From assembly GCF_000002995.4 (NCBI RefSeq), contig NW_025062476.1:5693001-5757000 (forward strand): DNA of 64,000 bases, given 5' to 3'. Below, in pieces: positions 1 to 15,268 of this stretch. The notes beneath the pieces were generated by a model. That model was not told the DNA's origin, did no database searches, and worked only from the letters and a program-made list of their open reading frames with translations. A program made the translations under genes and the position numbers. This stretch comes from Brugia malayi. Its lineage: Eukaryota; Nematoda; Chromadorea; Rhabditida; Onchocercidae. Within the stretch, counting starts at the first letter, position 1. Every line of letters starts with the position of its first letter.

Positions 1-761
1 TGTTTGCTTTACAGATTGGTTATTTAGAAGCTCCCGATTTTGTTGATAATATAAAAGTGATAAATAAAACTTACTCTTAGCACTTGTAGTCATTACTATT
101 CTCGAAAATACCCACTTTTGTGAATCGCTGCAAAATCATTGTAAACTCAATATGAACTATCATTGTAAACTCAATATGAACTCAACATTAAATCACTACG
201 AAAACTTACTTTTTATATTTCACTGAAAGAAATAAATTTCTCATATAAATAGATCCTTTTCTATAAGACTGACACCTATTAAAATCAATCTGACTAACAA
301 CCGTACCTCAAAGGCTTTCAACTATGAAGTGGTAGAAAAGTTCACCTGTCATATTATTTAGATTGCCGTAATATTCAAATTATTAATAATCGCTGCGAAG
401 AGAGAGGACAGTTATCAAAATTTTCTTGCAGGAAACTCAGCATCCGTATTGCTGTTTTGACGTATCTACCCATTATTTTGACTGTTGGAACGGTCAAATA
501 CACAACTACTGATATGTATTTACAAGTTTCATTATGTCGTGTCCTTCGTTCACGTACATGCCGACATATATCTTGTAAACAATCCTTCTTAATCCCGACT
601 CCATCTTTCATGCCATTTTTAACTATCAAATTTTTCAAGCATATAGAATTTAATAATTCTACAAATCTAAGCACAATAGTAAAGTTGGCATTTGTTGGAG
701 CAAATTCAAAAAAGAGTGAGGAATATAAGAAACAAAATTTATTAATTGTTAAGACAGAAAT
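1..761. other. Left edge, downstream of PA200
   Basis: This is 3' flanking sequence of the PA200 gene. It contains a 24-bp tandem duplication at 135-182. Minus- and plus-strand open frames of about 100 codons at 375-771 overlap each other, and I could not link either to a family. Confidence 0.4.
135..182. repeat. 24-bp tandem duplication
   Basis: ATCATTGTAAAC followed by TCAATATGAACT occurs twice in direct succession (135-158 and 159-182) without mismatch. Confidence 0.9.
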
Positions 762-3700
762 TCATACATAATAATTGGGTGAGATAACATTTTGTATGAA
801 AACGAGCAATTTCTGTATCACATCCTTTTCGCCCGTTTCAATCATCTTATCATGATGAGTGCGCAAAAATGATCGCAGTGTCTCTGTTACTGTGTTCTAC
901 AACTCTTTTAATCAAACAACAATCAAGTAATTTATTACATAATCTCAAATTCCTGACTACTATTTCAATTCTGGCCATATGGTTAAAGTACAGTAGTACT
1001 CGAGAACGAAGTTCAATTTAGAATCTAGTATAAACATGCCTGCATGCCTTTCACTAATTCCTGATAAGAATACTTGAAGGGAAGAATGTTTGCTTACACG
1101 TATTAAGGAATCAGAGTTAATGCCGAGTTGGCAGTATTTCGGTATCATATCGAATACTAGTGCTGGAATAGTAAATGGAAAAGCGCGAATCACCGCGGAT
1201 AGAGCCAATACAGCGCCATGCCTTTCGCTTAGTGTCTTATGATTTGTGCATTTGAATAATTCCTTCTGGTAAATTACTTTCAAATTACTACTTTATACTT
1301 TACAGTTACTTGCAGATAGCATCTCTTAATTCAACATTTTGGTTAATAAAGTCTTCAAAAACTTACAATATAACAACTGGTGAGTGATTGAAAACCGCAG
1401 TGTATTAGTGCTGTTAGACAATCAGCTGCCTCTCGTCGTACTTCAAGTTGTGCGTGGCGGATTGCATTGTAAATCATTCGTCTATAATTTCATTATTTCA
1501 AATTATATTAGAATGAAATGAAATTTTTATAGAATTCTCTGGTATGTTTACAGAATTCTGCGATGTGAAGGAAAAGTTGTTCACATCTCAGGACAATGCA
1601 TTTAAATAGCACTAAACATATAAAAAGTGAGAATAGGCTAAGCTAAGGAAGAAGCTTAAAAGTGCTCACGGATTCATTTTTTAAATTATGACATTTATCT
1701 ATCTTTTGTTTCTTTTTCTCACTTTCAGTAAATACATCAGTAAGTAAGCAAATCAATAAGCATCCTTTGCTTCAATGCATTTTATTTATTAAATTATGAA
1801 GTCATGTTATAATATTCCTTGTTATCACACAGCTAATTTCGGTAACGGTTTATAAATTTGTTTAATTGAAGCGGCGAAATGCTTCTCAGAGAAACTTACT
1901 GCACAATTTCACGCCTTTTTTGCTTTTCGCAAACAAGTATGTTTGAAAATATAAATACATGAAGAAATTTCATTATAGATACCCATGCCTTCCAACTCGT
2001 ACTCACATTCATTGTCTGTAATTACTATTTAAACTTCCTTAACAGTCCACTTCGAAACTATGAAAAAAACGATGTCGGACGATTGTTCCACGAAGTTATT
2101 TTTCTATTCTTTTACAAATCTCTGATTTGTCAGAAAACTAAACTGAAAATTTTTATTCGATAGAGTTAAATATGACGAACTGTGGAAATGTTGAATTTAA
2201 AATGGTCTAATATACCTGTTCAACACTATTCAACATCTCATCAGCAAGTTCGTCACATAGATAAATACCAGACCATGACTGGAACAAGACATCGCTTGCG
2301 CCAATTGTCAAATCAGCATCCCGTACCACTTCTGTCTCGTCGTTGCTGAAATAAACGCAAATGAAAGCAACAGATGCATCTTACACAGGTATCTGATGAC
2401 CATAATGGTTAAACAGTCTTTAAAATAGCCAAAGTTTTGAATGAGAACTTCAATGAAACGAAAAAAAAAAAAACTCACTCGGCTGTTTCTTCATCAGCTA
2501 GATGGGTTATAAGTGGAAAGAGAGATATGATAGGCGAAGATAAAGCTACGAAACAGGATTGAAAGTATAGATTCAAAAATTTCAGCAGAGTTTTAATATA
2601 TAGTTGACGCTGAAGAAATTTCGAATTCAATCTCATCGTTTTTTTTTTGAAACGAATTAACAGATTTATAAACCAAAGAATGTTACTAATCATGAAATAA
2701 TAATTGTGCATAAACCCAACTTTCCAAATAGCTTCCTAAAAATCTACAGAAATAAACCAAATTCTTCACAATTCTTAGAATAAATCTCGCAATTTACCCT
2801 CACGATGACAATATTCGGATTAGTAGCAATCTGTTTGTTAAATTTCTCTGCAATACACGGTGAATTTTTCAATAAAGTAACAGTAGCAGACGGCGGTGAT
2901 GGTGATGATGCTATCTGCTTTGATTTAACTTCAGGAGATGCACCTCTTTTATTTACTTGTATTTTCCTTGACTTCATCATTTCCTTAATCTATAGAAGAG
3001 TATTTTCCTTTTCAAGAAATGCAAGTTAATTTAAGAAAATGAAATATATCAATAAAATTGTACAACAGACAAGAGTTATTACTTGAGTATCGAATATATC
3101 TATTATTTCTGCTAACTTTGGAATTCTGTATTTCATTGGTATATTGTTTTCATCACCCATTGCAAAACCATAAACCGCAGGAAATGAAAGCACGCTGCAG
3201 TTAATTTTTATACTCCATAGTTCTATTTATTCCTATAGAGCTAATAGTTTTATCTTAGTTTCACAGATCCGATCATTCTATCTTATTTCCATACACTCGA
3301 TTGTTCTATTTTTGCTAAAGTAAAGCTAAAGTTTCTATGCTTTTAATGAGTATGAAACGCAATCACAATACACTCAAGTGTGAAATGAAGCTTAGCATTT
3401 CAATAATTTTTTTTTTCTTTTTAAAGGTCTTTTTGCGTCTCAACAGAAAGTCATATTAATTCACAAATTTTTAAAAAAATTGATAACTTTTCAAAACTCC
3501 CCTTTTAACCTTTTAACTAAAATTAATTAAAAATCTCTAACCTCGCAATTTGCTCTCTTTCTGTTGCCAGCCACGATTGTGAAATCATAACATTTGCAAT
3601 ATTTATGACTTGATTTAATAATTCTGTTGTTCTCCAAGCTGAGCAAGAAGAAATGTAGTGTATAAGACCCAATCGTCTGAAACAATAATTATAGTAGAAA

Positions 3701-6700
3701 AATTAATTTTCAACTTAATTGCTAATTTAATTGTCTGAAATCTCTTGTAATAGAAAGAGATTAATAAGGAAAATGGTAAAACTCTGGCATTATGTTTGGT
3801 TTTTCTCATGATTTTTTTTCCTCATCATTTTTTCATAGTTTAACTTTCAAAAATAAAAAAATCACTTACACACATCGATGCCATGTTGTCGGGGCAGGTT
3901 TTAAAGCGATTTCAAATAGTGTTTCTATGAGCCAATGAAATCTCCTCACATCAGTAATATCCAAGCAAAACTTCAGCGCAATATCCCAATGATACACTGT
4001 TTCTGACATCAAACCTGCAATAATTCAAATACTTTCGAAAATTTCCTGCAAAGCATAATCAGATGATTGAGAATTGACTTAACTGGTCAAGATACCTTCA
4101 ATATGATAGACAATAATAGGTTTCAACCAGACCCACATCTCTTGCAGATCATTAAAAAGCCAGTTTCTTGAACCACGGATAATGCCAGCGCAATATATTG
4201 CAGCAAGTTTTGTCTGTGTGCGTCGTATAAGTGAACGTCCATTCTTTAAACAAAGTCAACATTTATTAGCTTTACCGCAGAATCGAAAAAACAACTAGGA
4301 CAATGAAATGAGATACTTTTACCTCAGGACCACATAAAGATTCTAACAACATCTTAAATTGCGACACCAGTAACACACCAAAGTTTCGAAACAAATACTG
4401 AAAAATGAATTGAGAAATCATGAAGATACTACAATAGTAGTAGTAGTAATCGGTTTACGTGTTTTATCTATAGAAGAAGAATGCAGAACTGAAAAATATC
4501 AAAATCATAATGGTAAAACACGTAAGATACTTTTACTAAACGACATTCGCCAGCATAAAATACATCACTGTCTTCCTTCTCCTTCAATAAGATAGTATGC
4601 CACAAAATAATAAATTGTTTATCTTTCATATATTCAAGTATTAGTTTTTCAACATCATTGAATTCCGACATAGAGCGTTGCAGTTCTGTTTGTGCATTTG
4701 CTGGAGCTGATATTACCAATTTTCTGAAATACTATAAATATGTCAATTTAAAAGAATACAGTTCGTAGAAACTAATATTATCATGAAGAAACGAATATTG
4801 TATATAAATTTAAAGTGTAATCAATTTCGATGGAGGAAAAGAGAAGTTGTATAATACATCACAATTATGTTGTATGTTTAGATTAGATAACTACTAGCTG
4901 TTCTAATATGTGGTAATTTTAAAAAATGTATCAGTTCACTTTGGCCACTGATAAGCGCCCCAGTGTGGTTTTGATACAAATATTGTTCCATTCCAAGTTT
5001 GTTCATCTTTTGGTAAGCCATCACGATTGTAAACGATACATAAATTATCAGGTCTCAAACCACATGCATATTTAAATTTGGGATCAAATACCTGAAGAAT
5101 TACATTGCTTGGATACTAAGAAGCCAGTCTCTAAAAACTTATTATCAACACAGAATGATTGTAAATTTTGTAGATGCTAAAATAGCCTTATTAGGTGGGT
5201 CCCATAATATTCTTTTTGTTAGTGGTTTATTCCATTCCAAATAATTAGCAATACAATCAGCAGCAGTATGTCGCCAAACTGCATGAACATCAACCAACAT
5301 TTGCAGAAATATCTAAAAGTAGTTTATATTTCATTTCATTTCAAATTAATGAAATAGGGCTCTGTTTAAGAAAGCCTTTAAAATTTCTAAGAGTTGGATG
5401 CAATAAAGAATCAAATCCTTCAATTGCATAAACTAACTTCCGCCACTTCAACCGTGAAAAAATTTCGATGAAGGGTGAAAAGAAAAGTTCGTGCTGAATC
5501 AATTTGTCGCCAATGGTATAGCTGTCCCTTATTTTTGCAAATTTCAATAAGTTCATTGCGAAAACTACTTATTTTCCTACAATAATAGATATATAATTTC
5601 CTAACTCTACCTAACTTTTTATAAGCTGAAATTAAATACCAAAATAACAAACCACATAATTGTTGTTAACATTTCTGATTAATGATGAAAACAAAATTAA
5701 GAAGTCCTTTTTTATGAGGGTTCATGAATATCTTACTCGTAATTTTTTCTATGCTTTTCAGTAAATTTGTTTTTTGACATAAGAATTGCATGTGAATGAG
5801 ACAATTCTTGATATTTCGCATAAAATGTATTATTAGCATTAATATCAGTAAACAGTTCTTGCGCTGTGACACGAATGTTTGTTGAATTCTGTAAACAAAT
5901 TTGTTAATGAGTCTTTCTTAAAAAATCGATCAAACTTTCCTACCCTTGAAGCCAACCTTATACCTTCCCTTTTTTTGTGCCCTAAAATTTCTTCGACTAG
6001 TAAATTAACTTCCATGGAATAAATTAATAATGCAAGATAATTACGGAATTTTAACAATTAGCCACAGTTTTTACGCAAGTGATATTTTATTACAATTAGC
6101 AAAAAAAGTTCTTCAATATTTCACTACTGTTACTAAATTTCAAAACTGCTATCGGACGTAAAAATTAATTGAAATAGCAGTTATCAGTAGATCTTATAAA
6201 AGTAAAATAAATATACAACAAAGTTGAATCAATGCAATATTCCTCATTGTCTTTTATTTTTAAATAAAATTAACAAACTTTGAACAAAATTATGCACAAA
6301 ACAAATATATCTGTCCATCTAAAAACTAACGATGTTTCTTTGGATTGTCCACTGTTTCGTGGAAACAGAATCAGTACAGCGCTGTACCAAGGTGATTATA
6401 GATGGTTTTTCGGAAACTTTGAGCTTTGCAATCGCTAGCCAACACTTGCATCGGGGAGAAATTGCATTTGAAGTCAAAAATCCACATTTTTTCAAAATAT
6501 ACAGCGCTCCCTGGAAAATCTATTTAGATCATTCCAACGATTGATAAGCTAGAAAAACAAGATTACCAGGAAATGTAATATTTAAAATCTAAAGGATCGA
6601 CCCAAATACTAATCAAGTACTTGAAACTCTTGGGCAACTGTTAATAACAATAATAGGTGCATTTATTTTCAATTCAAATCTAGAAATGGTATCCTTCTGG

Positions 6701-9700
6701 ATTACTTTCATTTCTTCATGACTGATATTGCGCTTTGGATCCAAATGTTCCAACACATCGTCCACCAATAAATATTTCGAATTCGGAAATTTTGCTATTA
6801 GTTTCATCAGTGTTGCTTGAGAAGCTATGCGCACCTTTAACGAACGAAATTTCCTCCAAATAATTAGAAAGCATTTTTTATATTTGAACTTATTGGCAAA
6901 TCTTACATCGGTGAAAAAGTTTGTACCAAGCTTTACAAGATCCTTCATGATTTTGAGATGCGATTCGGTGAATTTGGAATTTTTAATATATAGATCCTAA
7001 AGTTATCTTCAGTGATAATCAAATTTTTGTGATTAATGTGATGAAATAAATTACAGGCAATACTTGCTACTTGACTGAGGCATGACCTTGTAGAAATGAC
7101 CAGCATTGCAGAAATAATTTCAAACTATCGGACCCCAAATTTTTAAACAATGTGTGTTCGATTATATTAAATTTATAAAAAGCGAACTTTTTGATATGAG
7201 AAAATTCGTTGCTCAAAAGAGTCATACTGTTCAGCACGACGTCCTTGTATCGGATCATTGTAATTTATTTTTATATTCTTCTTGTACATCCGAAAGCTCG
7301 GTATTGACTAAATATTATTGTTGGTTTACCTAGCTTTCAACAAGTTTTTGAAAATTTCACTTCTGAATCGAAATATGTAAATCATTAAGAAGTCATTGCA
7401 AATTATTCATTATGGTGTAAAATTAAAGGAACATTATAAAATACTTACTCGTTCAATACACAGCGCATGCAGGACAGACGAAATATGAAAAAGATTTTTG
7501 GATTGACCATCCTGTTGGCTTAATAAAAATTCCATTAAATTATGCATTACAATACGCACTTTTTCTCGAATATTTTCACCATTGAAAGAAAACACTAAAA
7601 ACTGTCAAAAAATCTTAATTACTATCATAGTGAAGCAATAATGACATTACAATTTGCTGTTACATTAATTAATTATATGAATTTGATATGTGAAAACGAA
7701 TACTCTTCCTTAGTTTTTGCTCAAAAGTTTGAGAGAAGTAGTCCTCATCCAACTCACATATTTTAATCTTTAAAATTCATATAAAACTAAAAATATCATA
7801 TAAAAAGGGTGTTGTGTTCGTACTAAAAAAAAACGAACTTTTTATGCGTGGTGACACGGATGTTATACATATAGGATCCATATCAACAACTGTTTCGCTC
7901 AATTTAATTTCTTTGGTGTTAAAAATTGGCAAACGATTGCCAACACAGGATAGTAAGTTATAGATGATGATCAATGAACGCTTGATTGCAAACCTGTTCA
8001 CGTTTATAGTTTTAAACCGCCATCAATTTTTTTTTGCAAACAGAACTGCATAACATTAAATACAATAAATTATGACATTAAATACAATAAATTATTACAT
8101 ACAATAAATTATGAACTGAAGATTCACGGAAAGATTCAATAAAACACTGCAGAATAATGACATAAGCCAAAGAAAGAAAACGAACTTATCCATACTTGCC
8201 GGGGCTGTGAGTAATTGAACTTCAGAACAAGCAAACTCATCCAACAATTTTTCCGCAAAATCCACTTCAGCTTCTGTTGGAATATGCCATTTTATGGTCA
8301 CAACATCTTTAAGACACTTAACACCCCATTTCTGTAACAAATATTTTAATCCTACCGAATTTATAATTATTATCGTTATTTATTAATATTACTATCAATT
8401 TTGTTATTAATTTTCCTTATGTCATATTAGATCAATATAAAAACATCATACCATTACATTTTTAAGGAATTTTTATTTACCTTAATGGGCAACGACAAAT
8501 GCAATGGCAAATCCAAATTATGTTGTTGATCTTCCTCCGATATAGGATAAACTTCTGTTAGTTGTGTTAAAACATTTTTAAGTGACCAACATGCCCCCTA
8601 CAAAAAATTCAGAAACAAATAGGAAATTTTCACAGCAAATTAAAAGAAATTAATTAGAAAAAAAAAACTAATTAGAAAAAACCTCTAGCTTGGGCTTTTA
8701 TCAAAGACAGAGCAAATGAAAATAAGATTACTTGATAAGCATTATAACAAATCATTGACATAATGCATTTATGGATTTGAATACATTCCTCCTGATATTT
8801 CAGTAGGAGATTGCTGGGCACAGAGAAGATCATTTGCGATAAATATGCAAACCACATTGTTGTTACATCAAGTTCTTTTAATATTTTCTTCTCTTCTGAA
8901 ATATTTGTGAAGCAATGAAAACACAAAAATTCACTTATCCTTTAAAATGCTACTCAATCTTGTATCTTTTAATAATTACATCTAGCATTAAAAGATTTGT
9001 AAACTGAACTTCACATCTGCATTCGAAACTTGCAAATCGTTTATTTATAAAACTTCCAGTCGGCATTTAGAACAGTTAATTTATTTACCTGTTATGTACT
9101 GTTTTTGTTTCTCCAACAAGAATTTAATATACATCGGGAAATAACGGACTGGATTAGCCTGAATACAATGGAATTGATTATTTGATGAGTAGTACCCTTG
9201 AAAGCTATGGTAAGAAAATGGGATGGATGGAAAAGTGACAAAACTTAGGTAGGAACTGAGTAAGAAATATTTAAAAATTTTTAATATCTTTGGTCTGAGA
9301 CAATTCGTCTGCTAGTGCTTATCCTTATTTTTCATTTTTATGATAAAAAAAATGTGCTTGAACTACAATATGTATTCACATAAATGGATTCCTGCATAAG
9401 TGAGAAAGCAGCATCGGCAGCAACGGCACTTTCGAATTCAGATGTAGAAATGAATTTGTATGTATGATCACCGATTAGCTGGAAAACAAAACCTCAGGAT
9501 TAGCTTTACTTTAAAGTTGAAGGAAAATTTTTAAGGCAAGATCTATGAACTTAGATGATTTAGAAGGGGTATATTTACTCACACTTCATCAAAATTACAA
9601 CATTTCCTTTTCTGCATATATAAAAAGAAATCAGTACCGATGCCTTAAATGTAGAGAGAAAACATGGAGCCATGAAAAAAGTTCGAGAAGTACTTCTTAC

Positions 9701-12700
9701 AAATTGAAAAAACACAACCAGTTCATATGGTGGATATTGGAGAAATTATGGATTTAAAATTTATGATTCAGCTCATAATCTTTGGCTGAATTTAAAGAAC
9801 AGATTAAAATGATAGTTGAATCTTGACGAATTGTATAGTGTTCTGCATTAAACATTGGAGTAATTTGGGTGCTAATGATAATGAGATTTCAAAACATTCA
9901 TTACATTACAGAAAATTTAATGAATGCCTTCAAATTACTTTTACAAATTAGTCTTACAAAATATATTAAGAATTTATGCTTAAATTAAAATATAAGCAAT
10001 TAGTTCTAGTGGCTATAGCATACCTCAACAAAACTGGATGAACAATTAAAGAACAATGCATGAAAAGCGCTTTGAATTGTTGCACTTATCACAATTTCTT
10101 CACTCCCCATCAAAATTACATCCGAATTATCACATATCGAATCCACGTATGATATGCCATCACTTGGAGCAGAACTTGACAGTTGTGTTATCACTTTGAA
10201 TACTCTAAAATAAATACTAGATGATGCAACCAGTTAAAATATGACAGTTGTGACAGTGACAGTTAAGAATAACATTTGTTCACTTTAATAAAAATAAAAA
10301 CTGCTCTGAGTGAAAAAGATATGAAGTGAGACTTTCAATGTTGTGTCAATGCATGTGTCAAAAGCTCAGATCGAGAAAAATGAAAATGTAATGGTGAATT
10401 GGATGATGGTGGAAAAACTAAGTATTTTAAAGCAAAAGAGAAAACTGTTGTCGAATATAATTGTGTAACCATTGTAGACAATATCTAAAATCAACTTTCA
10501 GTTTTTAAAATTTGATAAGAAAAATCATAATGCAGTTGTATATTTACTTATGCAGTATTAAATAATGTAGTATGAATAATGCTTCACAGCGTTGCGAAAT
10601 TATTTCATTATTTTATAACATTCTAATATCAGAAAGCAGTTTAACAAAAAAAAAAAAAAAAAGACCCATTCAAGTTTTGGTAACTAACTTATGATGAAAC
10701 AATATTTAGGTTTAATAAAAAAAGTGCACAAGCAGGTAACTTACTTATTCACAAAATTCTGTACAATGTTTGGGAATCGCGCTGTTAATTTACAAAGACG
10801 TTTTTCTTCTTCATTTAAATCCATATATTTGGTCATTTCAAGAGCAGCGGAACAATTCACAATTGGGACTAATTGAAAAATGGTTTCCAGCGTCTAAATT
10901 CGCATCGGTTTTAAGTATGCTTGATAAAGAAGCAAAGAAGTGTTAAATTTGAAGGAAGAAATCAAATAAAAATTCGACAACATAATCAGTAATTCGCTAT
11001 TTCTCTACGTTACTAATTAAATGAGCACTTCCTAGAACGAAGTAAGCATTCAAAAGATTGCTTATCTTTGTTGTTATCAAAAAATAATCCATGCCATAAA
11101 ATTAGAAAAGAGCTTTATCACTTAAGACAATCTAATAAAGGTATCTTATTGGAATCCAACAACTTTTCACTCTTGCTGATAGTGCTCTTTTCACTCGAAA
11201 ATTTATACTAGTAATAATTTTAAACGCAGTATTTTCTATATAAATCGAATAGGAATCTACAAAGTCTCCCAGTGAAACTATCGGTAAACTGTTTAGAACA
11301 ACACGATAGGAAGGTTTGTGTGACTGAATTACTATTTTTTTTTTTTCTCAAATACAGTTTTTAATACAAAACACAAAGAAAACATGTTTCTAACATTGAC
11401 TCTGTATGTCAGAAAGCGCTGAAAATAATTCTCATTTTTCTTTATGCTAACTTTACTTACATATTTTGTGAAATCAAAATTACAAGATTGACCTGCAAAG
11501 AAAGTGAGAGTTTTTGGAAATCATTGATATCGATAGCTTCAATTAATATCTCAAGTAGAAAAATTGCGTGTTCACGTAGCGGTACTCGACAATTATCAGA
11601 GTGGACCTCCAATTCATCTATAACAGTCGATGGCGTCGATATATATTCTTTGTCCTGAATTTTTTTTAAAAATAAAAACAGAAAATTTATATGTAAAAAC
11701 CCAAAGTAAAATGAACAATATTCATCTTCCCATCTCTGAATTTATGGTCGGAGAAAAATGGGATAATTTACTGCTCGTTTTTTAGAAATATTCAGAGTAA
11801 TAAGTTTTCAAAAAATAAGTGTGATAGCAAGAACAGATATATTATTAATTAAAGAGTAATAGAGTATCTGTATAATAAGAATAAAGTTTTCAAAGAAGAA
11901 TTATAGCTGTTCATGTAAAGCTATTACAATATGCTAACAATATTGCAGAAACAGGATCACATGCCATTCGCAGCTAAAAAAAAACTAGTCATAAGAAACC
12001 AATCACCTCTGTGATTTTATTAATATCGTCAATCCAGTTCTGCTTACAAACATTGTATGTTCGGTAACTATAGGTACCATTGTCACGAACCAGAGGCACG
12101 CAAATTTCAACAATACATTCCAATGACTGTTTCAAACGATGTGGTTCTGTGATAGTCGACAGCGATGTATAAATTCTAAAAAAAACGTAAAATAAAAACG
12201 CTTTCCCATCATTTTCAAAAAGTCGGTATAATTGTTTTAATTATAAAAAGACTTTGAAAAATGTTTTTCTTTTCAAACTTATCGAATTGTCTTCCAAAAA
12301 ATTTACCCACATAAGATATGCAATAATGACCGCTGTCCACTCGTGCATTATTCATTAGATTATGGATCATTATTCTTGTGATTAGCACAATATTTGCTAC
12401 GATATTTTAAAATATAGCCATTTTGTCATCGTCTTATGAATCATATTTTGTTTTTTTGTTTTTTTTTTTTTTTTTTTTTTGATCCAAAAAGTCAGTTAAA
12501 CGTATAAACTTACAAGTCAAGACACTTTGGTAAGACTAGTTGTGGTGCGAGAAATGCTAAATTTCGCATAACGTTAGATGCTGATGTTTCAGTCGTTGAA
12601 AACACCGAATAAAGCACGGATGGAAGCAATGTGCTGACGAACCATTCAATTTGTTCATCCGTAAAGCGCATTTCTGATGGTACCTATTTAGGCTGAGGTT

Positions 12701-15268
12701 CATTTCAAGAGAATCTGTTTAAGCATGCAACTGGATATGAATTAAAAGCATTTACAGTTGGAAATTATCAATTTTCAGTCGAGAGTTAAAGAAGACCTTG
12801 TTTCTGGTTTTCTGACGCACTCGTTCAATACGGATACGCCGTACCATTTCGCTGACCAGAGCATCTAAAAATGACTGCAGAGTTGGCGTATGACCTCCTT
12901 CATGTAATGGATGTAAAAAAGATTCGACGCATTTGATCAGCCGTTCGAAACACCGATGAGCACTGAAATATCGGGTTGTCGATGATCGGGAATACTACTT
13001 ACTAGATAAGAAATAAAATGACTTAATAACTTCTAAAATAGAAGTGTTGGAGAGAAAAGAAAAAGACATTAGGATATTAAGATAGCAACTCTCGGGTTGA
13101 CTAACTAAGAATTTCCAATCTAATTATAAAATGAGGGAAACCTTTCATTCATTCCACCTAGCATCCATATGATCCATTCTGCACCTGAACTTTCAGAGCC
13201 CATCCCTGTCCCATCACCAACTGCTACTTTATTATATCGTACACTTAAATTCAGTGCCCGCAAAAGTTTTGAAAAAATGATTGTGTATTTGGATGACCAA
13301 TCGATATATCCTGGACAATATTCACTTATCCTGCAAATTGTTAAAGTACAGAGGTTCTCATTTTACTGGCAGAATGTTCATTTCTCATGCAGTGTAAGAT
13401 TTGATTCTCATATTTTCCATTTTCGGACATTAATCTTCAAAACCAGAGCGGATGCGAACAATAACTTGACCCGTTCTCGAACTCAAGAAAGTAGAAATTT
13501 AAACTTTCCAAAAACCTATCGATCAAGATATATTCGCAAATTCATTTGAGGTAAAGCTATTTGTTACTAAGAGATGAGGTTTCGAGTACATTACGGTACA
13601 CAGTTGGCTAATTATAAAGTGAAGATCAGTGTGCTTAAATGGACATTAAAAAAAGTTAAAAAGAATGTCATTACTGTTTGCAAAGTGGGTATGATTTATT
13701 ATTTTCTAAATATTTATCATGTAGGCAAAGTTCACTATCTTGCAAAGATATACCAAATTTTTATTTTTAAAGTTCACAATTGCATACCAGTGCAGATTGA
13801 AAATGAAAACATACGCGGAGAATATGTGTTGTATGGGACTTTCCCAAGAGCTGTTCATCTCAACGAAATTATAAAAGTACCATATCTCATCGTACCATAA
13901 TCCAGCACCGTACAGGTCGTGTTCCTCATTGGACATTTTAAGTGGTATAAAAGCTGAGAATAAATTAACGAATTTAATCATTGCATAATCATTCCATACA
14001 TCAATAAACGGACGTATCTGAAATGTCACACCATGTTAACCTGATTATATTTTAACTCTTCTTGTCTTTTTGTAAGCATTTTTAGAACCAAACCTCATCT
14101 AGAATTTCCTTTGTTGCTGATAGTGGAAATAATTCTTTAACAGCCAGAACTGCTGAACGAATGTTCGATTTTTCCAAATTTTTACTGTTTCGTTTGAAGG
14201 CTACTTCTATGTACAAATCATAAATTGGTCTCCACGGTAAAGTTACATCATTGCGTTTGATTATCTCATCACTAAAGGACAAGTGGTAAATTAATAGTGC
14301 CGCACTTGATTATCAGTGGCAAACATTACTAAAGTTATAAACATTGCTGATCACAAAAGAATAAATTGGTATATATCAACTGCTAACAGAAAATAAATCG
14401 ATCACTCTCGAAGTTCAATTCCAATAGTATATTATAAACGTTGTAGAAATCCAGTTACATAACGATTTTTAGAACTTTTTACATCATAACAGATAACAGT
14501 ATATATTTAAGTAGAAACTTTTCGCCAATGTGTGTAAAAGTCACTTAATTAGCGTTTTGATCAATGAGCAAGCTTTATGAATAAGCCTTCGGTCATAATC
14601 GGGCTCCAAGATAACATTGTAAATAAACTTGATAAGTTTTATATGATCGGCCTTGGAGAAACGATGACAGAAAAAATTTAAATACCTGAAATAATCTAAA
14701 GATTCTTTTTTTTTTCTTTTTTTTTGCAACAATTTATTAAATGTCTATGATTGGATAAGATATAAAATGGATGAAAAAGAAAACAAACTGGCTCAGTTGA
14801 TTCATCCAAAAAGAAATCCCTGAATCAGCAGCATATGATAAGGTGGAGGCGGCCAGGCCCGCTTTTATCTGCTCTAACCAGAAAGAAGAATTTCGACTGA
14901 TATTTTCATAATATGGTAAATAAGAATATTCTCGCCGTGTATGTTGAAATTTCGATTTATCACGCAGATAACCTTCTGCACTTGTATACAAGTAACCGTT
15001 TTTCTCGCTCTATAAAAGAAAAAAATTTGCATATTACTGTGAATTTCACTTATTGAATTGTTTGATGTATATCTCACAAAAAGGTTATCTTTTGTACTTT
15101 CAAATATATAGATGTCAAACGAAGAAGAGATGGATACAATTCATTTAGGACCTGCGCTAACGAACTTAAAAGTATTAGTATACCAAACAATGGATTGTAT
15201 TAATGAATCACTTGTTTTTCCTTCAACGTTTTCGCCTCATCTTCGCTTTTATTGTCTATTATCCACAT
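762..15268 (-). CDS. psme-4: Proteasome activator complex subunit 4 (PA200/Blm10), multi-exon gene
   Basis: PA200 is a single-chain HEAT-repeat solenoid that caps the 20S proteasome and opens its gate without ATP or ubiquitin, mainly in the nucleus. Conserved blocks lie in the right order on the minus strand. The N-terminal exon near 14790-15012 (WLEQIKAG) is followed by exons near 14541-14680 (FSKADHIKLIKF) and 14082-14282 (DVTLPWRPIYDLY, matching LELPWRPLYDM of the human protein). Middle blocks include LDPKRNISHEE (about 6740) and PHWGAYQWP (about 4950). The C-terminal blocks are SERHGAVLALSAVI (1098-1265) and TLRSFLRTHHDK (762-896). The last residues are SPNYYV, comparable to human SPCYYA; this Tyr-containing tail inserts into a 20S alpha-subunit pocket. 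The family is about 1,840 residues in human. I placed the start at 15268 because a short exon (MWIIDNKSED...KEKQ) joins in phase to the exon at about 15012, but it is the weakest part. Many introns of 100-900 bp hold nothing else I can support. Confidence 0.93.
8053..8113. repeat. 22-bp AT-rich tandem repeat in a PA200 intron
   Basis: Two nearly identical 22-bp units (ACATTAAATACAATAAATTA plus two bases) at 8053-8096 and a shortened third copy. It ends close to the 3' edge of a PA200 exon at about 8190. Confidence 0.8.

Noticed and set aside
375..771. Two overlapping open frames of about 100 codons on opposite strands
   Set aside because: No recognisable motif, starts that are not ATG, and mutual overlap; most likely chance or 3' flank of PA200.
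9545..9757. 70-codon plus-strand frame within PA200
   Set aside because: It lies across a PA200 intron in antisense, has a composition typical of AT-rich noncoding DNA and no splice context.
12451..12480. Long T-run as possible retroposed poly(A) tail
   Set aside because: No target-site duplication and no element sequence beside it; homopolymer runs are common in these introns.
13169..13549. A 126-codon plus-strand open frame
   Set aside because: The opposite strand encodes a conserved PA200 block (YIDWSSKYTIIFSKLLRALNL), so the plus-strand frame is a shadow of it.
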